Shown here: positions 21,862 through 34,353 of the stretch, one piece after another
Numbering within the stretch: the first letter of the stretch is position 1
How the letters are laid out: every line of letters starts with the position of its first letter
Assembly (NCBI GenBank): GCA_038501195.1
Contig: JBBPUQ010000011.1
Span: 1,984,001 to 2,048,000 of the forward strand
Length of the DNA: 64,000 nucleotides
Origin: Nemania diffusa
Lineage: Eukaryota > Ascomycota > Sordariomycetes > Xylariales > Xylariaceae
Reading direction: 5' to 3'
Program-made: the position numbers and the translations under genes
The notes under the pieces: model-generated
Databases searched by the model: none
Told to the model about the DNA's origin: nothing
The model's input: the letters and a program-made list of their open reading frames with translations, nothing else

Positions 21862-24800
21862 CCTTCAGTCTCTTGAAAAAAAAAAACTCATCACGTTCTC
21901 TGTATATATTTCTTTTATGTTTGTCCGTTTTCGGCCCGGCAAAGCGGTGTGCGCACATGAGATATGACGACATCATTTTAAACAGGTCACTTCAAACAAG
22001 GCTACTACTAATGACGATGCGGGCCAGAAAGGACTGGGGGCATATCATCATCTACATATATACATGGCATCTACATGGACGGTTGGTAGGTAGGGCAATT
22101 TACAAGGCAAGGAAAAAATGGCGCTCGTGGGGTCGCATATATCCTCATTTTCGGATTCGGCACATAGCCAGGGGACAACGGGAAGGGATCAGATAAAGGG
22201 GCGGATGAGATCTATAACCATGCCGCCCGTCGTTATAGTCGGATGACGGCTGTGCTCAAATGAGCAATCTCTTAGCTTTGGCTTTCATGGTTAATGGGAG
22301 CATTTTGATTCAAATTAGGGTACTCAGGACCTATGGCTTATCTAGCTATGCTGAACAAACTAGCATTATGGACACAATGCTCTATTTGCTCACATCTCAT
22401 GAATCGATGCGCTTTCCGTGCCTTCTACCGTCGATAGTATTAGCGGCTGTGTGATATGTTTATATCGAAGCTATGTAATGTCAATAATATTCACGAGGGT
22501 TAACATCGTATTAGGCGTTGCTTAGGTAGGTACGTACGCATCAACTCATCTTTCACCGTCATAACTGTGCGTCAGAATGGAACTCTCCAGTAAATAGATA
22601 GACAGGTTAGGTTCGGGACAAACGTAAGATTTCGGTTTACTTTTTAGAATGCATATGTGCTGGCTGATTACAAGCCGCACTAGAGATAGAGCTAGATACG
22701 TTTACATATTGAACATATATACTATACATCTAGGGGCAAAAAATAGCATGGTGGCAGTATCATTTACAGTAGTTCATAGTATCGAGGAAGCAGTTAGCCA
22801 GCGTGTCCGACTTCTGGGATTTATTAGCTATTTGTAAATAGGGTTTGTTGACCTGATTCACTATTTCGTCCAGAAACAATAGCATAAGAGGGATTTCTTC
22901 TCTTATTTATTTGCTGTCGACAAATATTATCGCATATAATATATACCGTTAATACTACAGGAATATTAACGGCGTCGTTTTTCCTCCGTCACAAGTATGT
23001 ATGTCTATTGTATTTAACGCCAGGGAGAATTTATGTAGAAGAGTTCCCAGAGTCTCCCGGAGGCCCCGGAGGGCATCTAGAGCGTGCTATCAACCAAGAT
23101 TTTACACTTATATTAACGTACAAGCTACCTAACCAACTGCTCTTGACCAGAAGTCAATGTGCTTTATAAACCGTCCTTACTGCATTTCCCCTCCTCCCAC
23201 TGAGAAGGTGATCCGTTCCTAGCTGTCGACTACTTTCGCGTAAAGATTCGTCGCCGAAGGCTTGTACTTCTCTGTGGTGCCGGCCCGCAGTGTCACTGGA
23301 GCACAACGCCTATAAACGAAGAAAAGAGGTAATCGTTGTAGTAGTATTCAGCAACGTGTGGTAACAATAAGTGGCACACAAATAGGTACTTAGCTATGCA
23401 TCCATAACAATCTGATAATATCAACAACCTATGAATCATCCTCCTTATTGCTGTCTAGTAGATGACACTAGTTGGGGCACTTTATACTCGAGTATAGGCA
23501 TAGAGCACGCCTTAGAGGCGAAGGAGCATCCATTCGAGAGAAGCGTGGTCAACAACATAGAGTCGAGTGACGTGGTTAGCCTCGCTAGAATGACGTCGAC
23601 TCCGGTAGTTATGTTGACAGTATACTAAATCCTTATCAATATTAATGATACCTCTCATGTCTACTATGACCGGTCAACGTCAAGTTAGCCTCGACCGTCT
23701 TGTTGGTATATTCGCGGCCCCACCAACACGAACGAAAAGTCTAGGAAATAATTACTGCGTATACAATGCGAATGCGAGTTGGCGCACTACGCTTGTCAGT
23801 GGACGAATAGCGAACGGATATATCATCACTTTGACCAATCCAAATCCTAATTGGCTCATGCCCTCGTGTTACGGCTTGTCTTGGAAAGTAAACTGAATAC
23901 ATTGATCAAACTTTGACTATACTTATGTAGGAAGACCAAGTCAATGGATATTAGCAAATCACAAGATTAAAACATCGCGGACACAGGGTCAATGCCAACA
24001 ACTTGTGAGGGGAAAGACCGTCAGTTTAAAGAAAGCAAGGGAAGACACATTCTTAATTTTAATCTAGGCTACAAGATATCATGTTTCCATCTAGCTCATA
24101 GGCCCGCCCTCGAACGAGTCTCCATCTCATCCCCGGTCTCGATCCCGAAACATCGGACGAGGGAGACGGGGATAGCGAATCGGAGCTAATTGATATGCAG
24201 CTGCTGATATGCGCGGAGAATGATTGACTGGACAGGCCGACACAGACCCGCGTTTCTCACGCTACGCAAGACGATCGAAGGGGGGCCTATGCGAGTGAGG
24301 GGTCTTATTTCACAATCAACTATTAGAACATGCTCATCAAGATGTGAACCTCTTGGGCAAAATACATATGCTTGCTCTGATGACGTACCGGAGTCCACGT
24401 GACGGCCGTAAACTCTGTCCGTGTACGAGTGCTAGATAAATGTTGGATGTGTGTAAGTCTGCTAGTCTTCATAAATAGAAAAGGTAATATAGTCTAGTCG
24501 ACCACAAGGTCCCCTTTCAACAACGTGAATACCTACCGCCGCCCCTCCATCCATGGTACATTACCTCTCTATCTAGATACGAAAAGAGAATCCGGGGATG
24601 TGGAAATATTCGAGGCTACCTACCTACTTGGCGATGTGCTCTGCCACATGTGGATGGATGAAACGTCTGCGGAGTAATTTTCGGTGAATCATGTGGATTC
24701 AGAGATGCCAGGTCGACAATACAACTCAACTTACCTAGTCTTAGGTAGTACGATATACTAAACTAGACGGCACCAAGGCAGGCAGGCACTCGAGTAAGTA

Positions 24801-25105
24801 GGTATCAGTGGCATTGAGCGCTGGCCTTGTCACATGCGACCAGCCCTCCACTTCCCCAGTGGAAGTCCGCTTGCCGCCCCTCACGATACCCAGGTTTGGA
24901 TAGGGCTCAGATGGTTGAGGTGCAGCCGTATGCGTATGTATGCGTATGGGAGCACGCACGGGCACGGGCACGGGAAGACGAAGACGGGAAGACGAGCAAA
25001 CAAGTCGCCACCATGATTATTTTCATCATTCATCGTCATCATCGTCAGCAGTCTAAGCATACGTCGAACGACTGGCGGTCAATGTCAGGTAAAGAAGATT
25101 AATAT

Positions 25106-25133
25106 CATATATGTAGGCATACCTACATATATG
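25106..25133. repeat. Perfect 12 bp inverted repeat (hairpin)
   Basis: CATATATGTAGG and CCTACATATATG are exact reverse complements around a CATA loop. No T-run terminator context and no gene nearby. Confidence 0.7.
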
Positions 25134-26183
25134 TCTACTTCTTTATTGTACTACCTGCAAGTGTCTGCTGTAAGTACTGAGTAAGTGACCAACGGCTGCT
25201 TGGTGACCGCATCATACAGTAGTACCTAGAGAGGCCGCGGGTTCAGCGGTACCTGGTCTGCAGTATCGCACAAGCAGTGCGCTTAAGTAGAGCTATTTTA
25301 GGCTGCCTGCAGTGCCTGTCTAAGCTGAGGTAGGTAGTACTTTTCTGGCATAATCTGGGTACCCGGGCCACTTGGCGTCGACAAAATTGCCTATTAGCGC
25401 TAGCCGGTCGCTTCCGGCTGCTGATCCCTGGCTAGATCCCTGGCTGCAAAAAATCGGGTGGCTGGGAACGAAAATAAGGGTCTGTATTGTCAGTTGATTG
25501 GCTATTCATGCATAAATCTTTACGTCCCAGTTGTGTGGTTCTGCTTTGAACGGCTCGAAGTATAATGCTTAAAAATATATACGTAGTGTATATATTTGCA
25601 TTTCTCCTGTACTTATTGGATACAATAGGTACGATAACCCAGATGCCAATCCAAATATAATACAGCTGAAGTTGCATTCTGCTGTATATGCTGTGGAATA
25701 ATACCTTTGCTGGGTATCTAGTTTTGCAATCTATCGCCAAATTAGCTCGGCGTGGGAAGATATTTCCGTGCTCGGAACCGCGCTTCCTACGCGATACGTA
25801 TGCGTACTACATCTCATTTTTACGGCTACTGTACATTTTTGTAAGACACGCTTATATGAAGGTTTCAAAGTGCTTACATACGTATGTTCACTTACACGTG
25901 CTCACTCTGGATTTACGGCTTCTCTCATGGTGGAGGAGTGTGGATGTTGCTCATTAAAAAAAACTGATTGTTTTACTCCCTTTGTATATATGTACTACAT
26001 GCGCCGCCGAGTACCTCGAAGGAGGATCAAACCAAACCCCTGTTCCCTGGAGTCAGTCTGGGGGGACCATGCCACCTTGGGACCTTTTCCCGATCTTTTT
26101 ATTTTTATTTTGTTCTTCGGGAAGAAAAAAAGAAGGAAATCAGGGGTTCTTCTCTTTCTGGTGCTCACGGACTATTGTATCAT

Positions 26184-26201
26184 CTATACTATATAGTATA
26201 G
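26184..26201. repeat. 18 bp perfect palindrome
   Basis: CTATACTATATAGTATAG is its own reverse complement. AT-rich, in the gene-poor stretch; it may be chance or a cruciform-prone site. Confidence 0.6.
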
Positions 26202-26576
26202 AACACAGCACCATACTCACCCTATTACACCGGGATCTAGCATACTACTCAATGGCTTAGATCCGGTGTACTCGGTCCTAAGGCATCTAATTTCCCATAG
26301 TCTTATTGGCCTCGTTTTCTCTCGGGCACTTTTGTTGATTGAGCGATGCTCTAATTATAAGTCTCTCAATTCCAATTAACAACTCTGACCATCAAGCCAC
26401 TCGTTTTCCCTCTCACGCAACACCCATTAATATTCATATTGTGCATTACTAGTGAGTACCTATCTACTTATAAGTCCTTGATTCATATTGTCCCAAGTTA
26501 GCATCAGGACACTGCTGCTGGTCCTGCCGTCAGCATTGCCTCTCGGCTTGCGGTCTCCCTGTGGCTGGCTGGCTGG

Positions 26577-26622
26577 ACTGGCTTGATTGATTGATTGATT
26601 TATGGATGGATGGATCGATGGT
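26577..26622. repeat. GATT/GGAT tetranucleotide repeat
   Basis: Tandem GATT units followed by GGAT units. Simple repeat in non-coding DNA. Confidence 0.85.
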
Positions 26623-28928
26623 TGGTCCACCCCCGGGTCTTCTTTTACCATGAATTTTTAGCAACTGAACAACTCATCTTGCATCGCGGCAGGCCTACAG
26701 TGTACATGACCACAGCCGGCTCCCATTCGCTCGTCGTCGTTCATTCTTAGCGTACATACATACATACGTCGTACATAACCTACTTGTGGTACTTCTACAA
26801 ACTCGCACCCCAAACAAGTGTTACATATCTATCCAGCCGCATACTACAAGTAAGGTACATGCAGTAGATAGAGCGTATATATCCGGTTTTGTCTCCCTTC
26901 GTGCTCGTTACTCGTTGCTCGTGCTCGTGGCTGGCTGTCAGCACTCTGCATTTGCCATTTGCCAGTTTGCCAAATTTCATTCCCATTGCTAGATGGTTTT
27001 CCTTCTCCGTCGTCTATCTATCTGCCTGGTGTTAGTGCATCCGGTGGGTTTGCAGCCTGTGCCTCTTCCGTCCTGTCCTGTCCTATTCTATCCTATTCTG
27101 TCTTAACCGTCCCGAAAAAGTCCCCCAAACATTGGTCCACTAATTCCTGATTTCTGTCTGTTCCTCCATGCTGCACACGACGTCGACCTGCAGGTCTCAT
27201 AGAAATTTCCATATTCTTATACCTACTTAGTATAGGTAGCCTCATATGCGGCCTGCCTTGAGACCTGCATACATCCATCCGTCTATCTAAGTACATACTT
27301 AGCTAGGTCCATAACAGACAGATCCAACACGCTCTGCACCGCGTCCGCATGAACCTGCTGACATACACCATCTCCAATCGTGTGCCTCTCCCGTTTATTT
27401 TTATTTTTATGTTTTCGAGACGCGTCGTCCCATTTCCCAATCCCGAACAATGAGCACCTGAACATGGCTTCCACATCCACCTCCACCTCCACCATGCCCT
27501 CTTCGACTTCGACGTCTCACTTATACCACGCATAGTACTAAGAATAACACTCCCACCAGGTACCTACCTACCCAGCTACCTACCTACCTACATACCTTCC
27601 CACGTACCTATGCATGCATACCTAGGTAGCCAGCGGAACCCCCTAACTGAGGTCGCCTTGTAATACCTACTCCCTATCCATAGGCAATCCGCACCCGCAC
27701 TCGCGGGTCTACATCATACCTCAGTCTCGGACTATCATCCGCCCACGCGGTCCGTGTTTGGCGACTCCACCTACAATTTCAAGGCCTGAAAACTTGTCCA
27801 TCTGCTTTCGTCACGGCTTGTTTACTTGCCACTATACTACACTAGACTGCTGGGTCTGGGGTGGCCCTCTATCCATCTGGTAGCTCCCTAGCGTCTTGCG
27901 CGGAGCTGCCACATATACACACTACTCTCCGTCATCGTACCACTATCGATTGGGCCCTTCGAGACGACTGACGCCGAGATGCTTTGCGATCCCGAAAGTG
28001 TTACCATCCCGAATCCCATCCATCCCCACCAGTCTCGACTTCGACCTCGCCGTGCCCCCTGTTTGCGCTGACATTTGCGCTCTCAACTCACTCTTGAATT
28101 GCCACTTCTAACTGCTCAATTGAGTTTTCTCTAATCCGTATTTCCTTTTATTGTATCATATTGGTTAGTATATACCCGATGGCGGGCGTTGATGACGCGT
28201 TGTTACAGACAATGACAATGCCCTGAGAATAATGGCCGACTAACCGGTATGATACCAGTGCTCTTATAATATCGAATGTTTAATATTGGTCAATGAAGAC
28301 ACACCTGTCATTTTATGAGCATTGGCTGGGCAATTCTCATTCTCAATTAGACTTGCCTTCTTCACGAAGCTTGATACACTTACAAGCCTAGCTCGACGTG
28401 ATAAGTCTGCCCTTCAACGGTAGCATCTGCGCACATGCTTAGACGCGCTCCCTGTCAGACTCGCTCACTTACATCTCCCCTGGAGCTGAACATACGTATC
28501 TCGTTGAATTGCTTCACTCATAGGGCAGCCTATCATCTTCCCAACACCTGATATTTGGCTCTCATCATTGTTTCGAGTTGAGAAAATAGAAGCAGGGTTT
28601 ATTTACGACTATTTGTCTTACCATTGCTAGACACGGATCGCAGGGTATCACGAGTATCATCAACTCTGTAGTTTAACAAGCGGGGTCTATTGCTTTATTC
28701 AGGTATGGTTCATTCCTCTGTGATTTTGATATTTCCTTTAACGTTGATTTTCAATCTGTTGTTGTACTCTTTACACTTACATGATCTCAATCATTATTGG
28801 TTGCAAGTGTTCTCGCTTGTAGTGACCTTGCAAACTATCCTAGTTTCTTTCTCACTCTCACCTTAAGTCTTGTCGCTTCTGAGTCCTGTGCGACCAATTT
28901 CTTTTACCTCCTAGGAGCTAATATTAAG

Positions 28929-28967
28929 ATGAAGCTCAGATATACTCCATGGCTTCTTCCGAGGTAG
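28929..28967 (+). promoter_or_regulatory. uORF overlapping the 14-3-3-like start codon
   Basis: A 12-codon frame (MKLRYTPWLLPR, stop TAG at 28965) begins 20 bases before the main ATG at 28949 and ends inside the main frame in another phase. A ribosome that initiates here cannot reach the main ATG without leaky scanning. Its context (AATATTAAGATGA) is moderate, with G at -1 and A at -3. This suggests translational damping if the mRNA leader includes it. Confidence 0.45.
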
Positions 28968-30101
28968 ACCAGAAATTCCTCGGCAAACTGGCAAAACAAG
29001 TCGAGCCTAACAACCCGCTACTCGCTTCCATGCTGTTTAAGATACTGGGCCTATCCATCAACCTGGCCGAGCACACAGTGAAAGCACGAAAACAGCGCAA
29101 ACTAGACACCTCACGAGCAACCCAATCACTCGAATTATATTTCCATATCATCTGGCTCTCACGAGAAGGCTTAATCATGCTCGAGCAATACGTTATTCCG
29201 ATGGTTGGAGACCACGGCGAACTCAAAGTGCTTGCGTTCAAACTCCGGGCCTCATTTTACCACATATTCGTCCTCTTCCACAACAACCCCTCGGTATCTA
29301 TGATGGGCCTCAGCACTCACATCCCAGGCGTTCCGCGGATACCGCGGCCCGACAAGGGCAAAGGCATCGACAGGGGTGATGCCGTCTCTGAAACAGGACG
29401 GTCCTCAGTGCAACCAACGCACCCGATGGAGGGTGGCCCCGTAGGACCTCCGCCGGGGTTTGGACCTAAACTCCCTGATCCGCCGGGCGCGTTCCTGCTG
29501 CCGTCGGTCGACTACAGGCCCACCGCTCACGAATACTTCAAGCAAGCCGTCACCCTAGCCGATAGTCTTCTATGGGGCTCGCACTCGTTACGGCTATCCG
29601 TCAAGACCGAATACGCGGCATTCCTGTACGAGTGCCTACACGACGAAGAAGGGAGTCGGAAACTGGCAAAAGACACGGTGGCAGAAGTATACGAGGCCTC
29701 GGAGGGCATGGACGACGACATGTTCAACGACGCCTGCGACCTCGTCACTGTCCTAGGAAAGATGATGAAAAGAGGTCTCGAATCGGGCAACCCTATACAA
29801 AGCAGCGGACTGCGCCCAGTCACTCCGGTCAGCTCGCAGCCGGATACCGTCGTGATGGCTGTTCCTGCTGCGGTTCCTGCTGAAGGCATGGGTAATTTTA
29901 TATGAGCAACCAAATATATGCCACCACACGGGAAACCCTCTAATAACACATTTTCTCCTCCCGGGCAGTCTTTTGCAGCTGCTTACCATATTAATACGCA
30001 GAAGAAATTCACCTCCCAACCCAGTCGAATTACTCGACTTCATCGCCAGGAAACAAACACCCATTGATACCCTTCACCGGAGTTCTAAACAGCGTGTATA
30101 A
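28949..30101 (+). CDS. Divergent 14-3-3-like protein
   Basis: The main frame at 28949-29905 reads 318 residues if unspliced. It is helical throughout. The segment with YFKQAVTLAD, LRLSVKTEYAAFLYECL and RKLAKDTVAEVYEA (about residues 195-250) matches the spacing of the later 14-3-3 helices, with a low-complexity Pro/Gly insertion (about 130-190) splitting the domain. It therefore looks like the divergent filamentous-fungal 14-3-3-like family, not a canonical 14-3-3. I prefer a spliced end: exon 1 28949-29891, donor GTAATT, acceptor AACCCAG, exon 2 30025-30101. This adds a VELLDFIARKQTP-type tail for 339 residues in frame. The unspliced form, ending at 29905, remains possible. Ligand and role unknown. 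Confidence 0.75.
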
Positions 30102-31411
30102 CCCACCCAGGGAGCACTTCCACTCCCTTCGCTCCCAGCCTCACCTCCAATACCCATCCACCGCACATCCCCTAATCGTCTTGCATAAACGGAGTTTCCA
30201 AGGCCGGGTATAGATGGCGGTTCGTGCATAGCGCTTGGATTTTCAACTACCTGCGAACGTACCTCGGTCCCGTTAGACAGGGACTGAGTAATCAGGCATA
30301 TTTCCCTTCAGTTCGGAAAATAAATAAAAAACTAGAATAACAGTGAGCACCTCTTAAGGGGCTCGCTACTCAGTTGCATCCCATTATACCAGTACATATT
30401 CGAGGATACCCACCACACCATCCATCGGTGGCAATTGGCCACCTTGCATTTTTAGCGGAGAAGAACATGCAGTCTGCATGGCGGTTACCGTAGTAATTCC
30501 CTACCAAGGGCGTGTTTGCATACCAGTAAGATGCACAATTGGTAGCTGTTGCTGTCCACCAGCCAAACTTGTATACCTAGAAGACAGCTACATACATAGG
30601 TACCTAACGTATATATACATACCCCCAGGGAACCAAATGTGAAAACACCTCTGCTTCACCACATTGCAATTAGAAATTCGATGATCTATGTGTTGATAGG
30701 TGAACTTATGAAGCTGGCAAAGCAGGTAGGTAGAAAGCTCTACCGTGTAGTGAAAAAGAAGCTTCTCACCAGTTCGGATAGCCCCTAAATATGGAAAGGA
30801 GCATTTTATTTTCACTGCAAGTATATTATCCATTTGAGATACCTTGTTGAGTTTAGAACCGAAGTAGTCGAAACTTGGATATTATGCACTGCGGGTCTTA
30901 CTCTTCATGTAGCACTTCGATGTAAGAGCGGAGCCTGAGAACCCATTCATGTCTTGAGCACAGAAATCATCATGCAACACTGCATTAATTAGTTAGAGCA
31001 AAACAAATCATTCGACTAGAGAGCCCTCTTGACATGACGATATTTGTGATGTCAGTATATGCAATGTCAAATCAAATAAAAGCGAATCAGAACTTGCATT
31101 GGGGGTATATAGTGCTGCTACAAAGTTTCATACACGCTCGCCCTGTAGCTATTCCGCCTTGCCCGCCGCCATCTTCTATAGATCCTTGTGATCACAAGCC
31201 CATGGAAGAATCCCATAGGATGCCCATGCGCAGCGAGATACAAGAGTTAAGCAAACAGCCAAACTGACAAAACTAACAAAAAGCAAACTTGCTCGCTTCG
31301 CCTATGCACATGTCGTTATGCTTGGTTCAAAACCACGTCCAGTACACCCATTTATGTACCTTCCAGCTGACTTATTACAGTTTTCAGCTCTTGAAAACTT
31401 TGGCCGAGGAT
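30102..31411. other. Convergent intergenic spacer
   Basis: About 1.3 kb between the 14-3-3-like gene and Cdt2, presumably both 3' UTRs. The small frames at 30588-30833 and 31034-31267 lack protein features. Confidence 0.5.
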
Positions 31412-33571
31412 TTACTCCTCATCATCATCGGGAGTGTCCCAGTCGTCTCCTGTCTCCGCCCATCCGCAGCCCCAACGTCTGCCGCCAGATTCACCGCCCG
31501 TGCGGAGGTCTGCAGCTTGCTCCCGGTCCTCACTCCAGCATCTTATTAAATAATCATCACCCACGCTGACGAGTTTCCCTTCGTTTGTCCACGTGACAGA
31601 GCCTACTTCGCGTTCATGCCCACGCACCAATGGGGTGCCCATACGGATGATAGGAATATCATCTTTCGGACGTACAGAGAGACTCGTTGAGCTATTAGTG
31701 CGGAATAGTGGTCGTCTGACGCCAGACGCGTCTCTCTTAGTGCTTGTAGGGCCTGCTGTTGCGGCAATCGTCGAGTTATCGAGGCTCATGTTGCTCATCA
31801 TGCCTGAGAGCTCATCCTGGAAATATCGCTCCTGCGTCGGGAACAGGACTGGACAGCTGTCATTGCTGCCGACGGCGAGAAGCTCACTCCTGCCATCTTT
31901 GGCAGGCCGGACTGCGCACTTGATGTAGAAGCTGGTAGCGTGAAATGAAGGATGACGGAACCCATACAATGGACCAAGGCCCTGTTGTGTGACAGCATTA
32001 TGTCTTCGCCTAGGTGGCTCTCCGTTTCGGCAAGAGAGTTCTGGTGCGTGACCTAAGATCAAGTGGGCTGTTGAGTATGCGTAGACAGTGTTGTCTTTGC
32101 ATAATGCGTACAACCTAGAGGCATCTGTACCAAGTGAGAGAGAGGAGATACCAAACGGTCGCCAGTGGTCGTGAGATCCCGGAGGAGCTGTTACTGATAG
32201 GGCTGAGGGTACTTTATTACGTGATGAGTGAATAGATCGGATATCCCATAGCTTGATGGACGCATCTGCCTCGCATGCCGTGAGTAAGAGATGCTCTTGT
32301 CCTGCGGGCATGAACTGTAGTGTAGTTACAGACACATCGTTCGAACGGCTAGGCATTTCACGACGAGAAGGAGTATCGCCTGGACCAATTGATGCAGATT
32401 GGCGAATTTGGCGAGATGTACGTGCATGTGCGTGGTAGAAGCTGTTAATAGTACAGCCGCGTTTTGGAGGGGGTAGGCGGTATGATAAATTTGTGCTCCT
32501 GTCGTCTGAGGTTTGGAAATCCTGTACTGGACGGCTGCACCGCAAATCCCAAATCTGGACACTGCCATCACGTGAGGAGGTGGCTAGAACACTGCTGTTT
32601 GATTGACCTGGCTGGAATCGGATCTGTTTGAGCGAAGCTGTGTGCTGCCCAAGGTAAGCGACAGGTGATTGAGTCATCATATCAATGACCTGTCCAGTCT
32701 GATCTCCAGATGCAGTTGCAAGCAGATAATCATCATCAGAGAAGTGGAGATCAATAACGGCATTGGTGTGTGCTGTGAATGTCATGTAGATACTGCTAAA
32801 AGGGTCGGATGAATTGCTCGAGGAATCCAATAGCCGTACACGGCCTTCTTCATCTCCAATTGCGGTAATGCCGCTTCTATGACAAGTAGCTGTACAGAAG
32901 GGAATGCATTGTCCAGGTCCCTCGTGGCTAATACAGGTATGAACATCGTCCGGACGAGTATAGAAGTTGGCAGTATCGATTCTCCAGTCAGCAGCGGGGA
33001 ATGACATATAGGAACGTCCAGCCCGTGGGAGACCTCCAAGTTCTCTCTGTGCAAGCTGGCCAGCTAAACCACGGCTCGGTAAGGAAATCAGCGGCTTCGG
33101 TGGATATGATGACAGCAGCAGCTCCTCATCACTGTATTCATCATCTACATCGCATAGTTCCTGGCTGGAACTGAGAGATTGAATGGGGCTTAGAAGACCT
33201 GCTTCCAAGCCATAAGATAGACTAGTTGGCAAGAGTCGGATCGGTGAGGATTCTGGGGTGTGCTGAATCTTCCTTCGTTTGGGGACTTGGTAGGACTGAA
33301 GCATCAGATCCTCATCCTCGGGTTCTTCTTCGAAGACAGGTCTTAGTGGACTGGATGGAGCAGGAGTCTGATATCTCTGATTTATGGTTGGTGCCCCGAG
33401 GTCTCGAAGTGCTTTGCGTGCTGGACTGAGCTGGGAAGGGACTCGTGAGCGAGGCGTGAAGAATCGTTTGAATTTTCTCGGTGTGATTGACGGGTCTTTT
33501 CGCTCCTTTCCACTTCGCTGCCGGGGTGGCGAAAGAAGTCTGGAGTTTTCGTCAGGTACTGGTGAACTCAT
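31412..33571 (-). CDS. WD40 substrate receptor Cdt2 (DTL) of CRL4 ubiquitin ligase
   Basis: 719 residues without introns. The N-terminal 200 residues are basic and disordered (ITPRKFKRFFTPRSR). WD40 repeats start near residue 200 and show HTNAVIDLHFSDDDYLLATAS, SSRDGSVQIWDLRCS and DASIKLWDIRS, followed by a last repeat with GHEREVGSVTWTNEGKLVSVGDDYLIRCW. The WDxR signatures (IWDLR, LWDIR) are the DDB1-docking motif of CRL4 receptors. Spacing and N-terminal style match Cdt2/DTL, which targets Cdt1, Spd1-like inhibitors and Set8-type substrates in S phase and after DNA damage, in the nucleus. Budding yeast lacks it; fission yeast and filamentous fungi keep it. Substrates here are inferred. Divergent with SPB1. 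Confidence 0.85.
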   Translation of the reverse strand: MSSPVPDENSRLLSPPRQRSGKERKDPSITPRKFKRFFTPRSRVPSQLSPARKALRDLGAPTINQRYQTPAPSSPLRPVFEEEPEDEDLMLQSYQVPKRRKIQHTPESSPIRLLPTSLSYGLEAGLLSPIQSLSSSQELCDVDDEYSDEELLLSSYPPKPLISLPSRGLAGQLAQRELGGLPRAGRSYMSFPAADWRIDTANFYTRPDDVHTCISHEGPGQCIPFCTATCHRSGITAIGDEEGRVRLLDSSSNSSDPFSSIYMTFTAHTNAVIDLHFSDDDYLLATASGDQTGQVIDMMTQSPVAYLGQHTASLKQIRFQPGQSNSSVLATSSRDGSVQIWDLRCSRPVQDFQTSDDRSTNLSYRLPPPKRGCTINSFYHAHARTSRQIRQSASIGPGDTPSRREMPSRSNDVSVTTLQFMPAGQEHLLLTACEADASIKLWDIRSIHSSRNKVPSALSVTAPPGSHDHWRPFGISSLSLGTDASRLYALCKDNTVYAYSTAHLILGHAPELSCRNGEPPRRRHNAVTQQGLGPLYGFRHPSFHATSFYIKCAVRPAKDGRSELLAVGSNDSCPVLFPTQERYFQDELSGMMSNMSLDNSTIAATAGPTSTKRDASGVRRPLFRTNSSTSLSVRPKDDIPIIRMGTPLVRGHEREVGSVTWTNEGKLVSVGDDYLIRCWSEDREQAADLRTGGESGGRRWGCGWAETGDDWDTPDDDEE

Positions 33572-34353
33572 GTTGTTGTTGCTAATCTCAGCTCTTTCTA
33601 TGTTTTTTTTGTTCTTCTCCTATTGCCAGACAGCCAGAGAACCAGATAGTCAAACAGTAAAAGAGTGAGACATCCAACGGTGCGCCAATATATACCACCA
33701 GGGGCTTCAAGCAGCAGAGCAACCGCCTCAGATTTCAAGAATGGTTTGACGATACCATGAAGAGAGTCCCAACAATGGAGTAGTGAAGTACAAAATGAGT
33801 TTAATGGTACCAATTATACATTAGGAGTGGCGGGGAAAAGGTAGGAGATCTGAGGCGGGTCACTCTGAGCTTGTAATTTAAGAGGTAGGTACAGGTAGAT
33901 ATTGAAGTGGAAGTGGAAGTGGAAGTACCTAGGTAGGTAGGTAATAAAAAGCGTGGCACTGAACACGCCGCGAAAAGACGCGAACCACTTTACACGAACA
34001 TCCCTGACCGTCCAATCAGCTGCTGTAATTCTGAAGCTATGACGTTGAACAGAGGAGCTCTAGCACTGTGCTCTAGTAGCTTTGTCGCGAACATGGGTTG
34101 TTAGTGCCGCAACGCCCATACCAGCTGCAGATTGGCTTTCGACAGGGGTCCTTCTTATCGATAACCAGAAGTCTGGGAAATTTTAACCTCGTCGCTACTT
34201 CATTCAACCTGCCACCTCAAGCTGGTTATAATACATTTACTTACCCCCCCAACATCGTTCGTTCGGAATTGTGCATTCCACAATACAAGCAGGGGGCTTC
34301 TTTTCTTGCGCTATCTCTGTGCTCCTGAGACTGTCCCTCCTTCACCCATTGTC
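33572..34353. promoter_or_regulatory. Shared upstream region of Cdt2 and SPB1
   Basis: About 780 bp between divergent genes, holding both promoters. It contains a GGAAGT tandem repeat and CCTAGGTAGGTAGG near 33905-33945. No coding frame. Confidence 0.5.

Larger units (their letters stand above)
21862..28948. other. 7 kb region without recognisable genes
   Basis: No frame here shows protein-like composition or joins across plausible introns into a recognisable family. The first half (to about 26 kb) is AT-rich with scattered stops, and ORFs such as 23431-23628, 23645-23896 and 25768-26196 have no motifs. The second half (26.3-28.9 kb) is pyrimidine-rich and microsatellite-laden like the region before SCAP, and probably includes the promoter and a long leader of the 14-3-3-like gene. 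A hairpin at 25106 and a palindrome at 26184 are listed separately. Confidence 0.5.

Noticed and set aside
25106..25133. Hairpin as a transcription terminator
   Set aside because: Eukaryotic DNA, no gene next to it, and no T-run; noted only as an inverted repeat.
25688..26260. Hydrophobic frames near 25.7-26.3 kb as membrane proteins
   Set aside because: AT-rich DNA gives Phe/Leu/Tyr-rich translations by chance, and three overlapping frames look equally hydrophobic.
28949..29905. Canonical 14-3-3 gene
   Set aside because: The N-terminal half and the inserted Pro/Gly segment do not match canonical 14-3-3; only the later helices do, so it is called 14-3-3-like.
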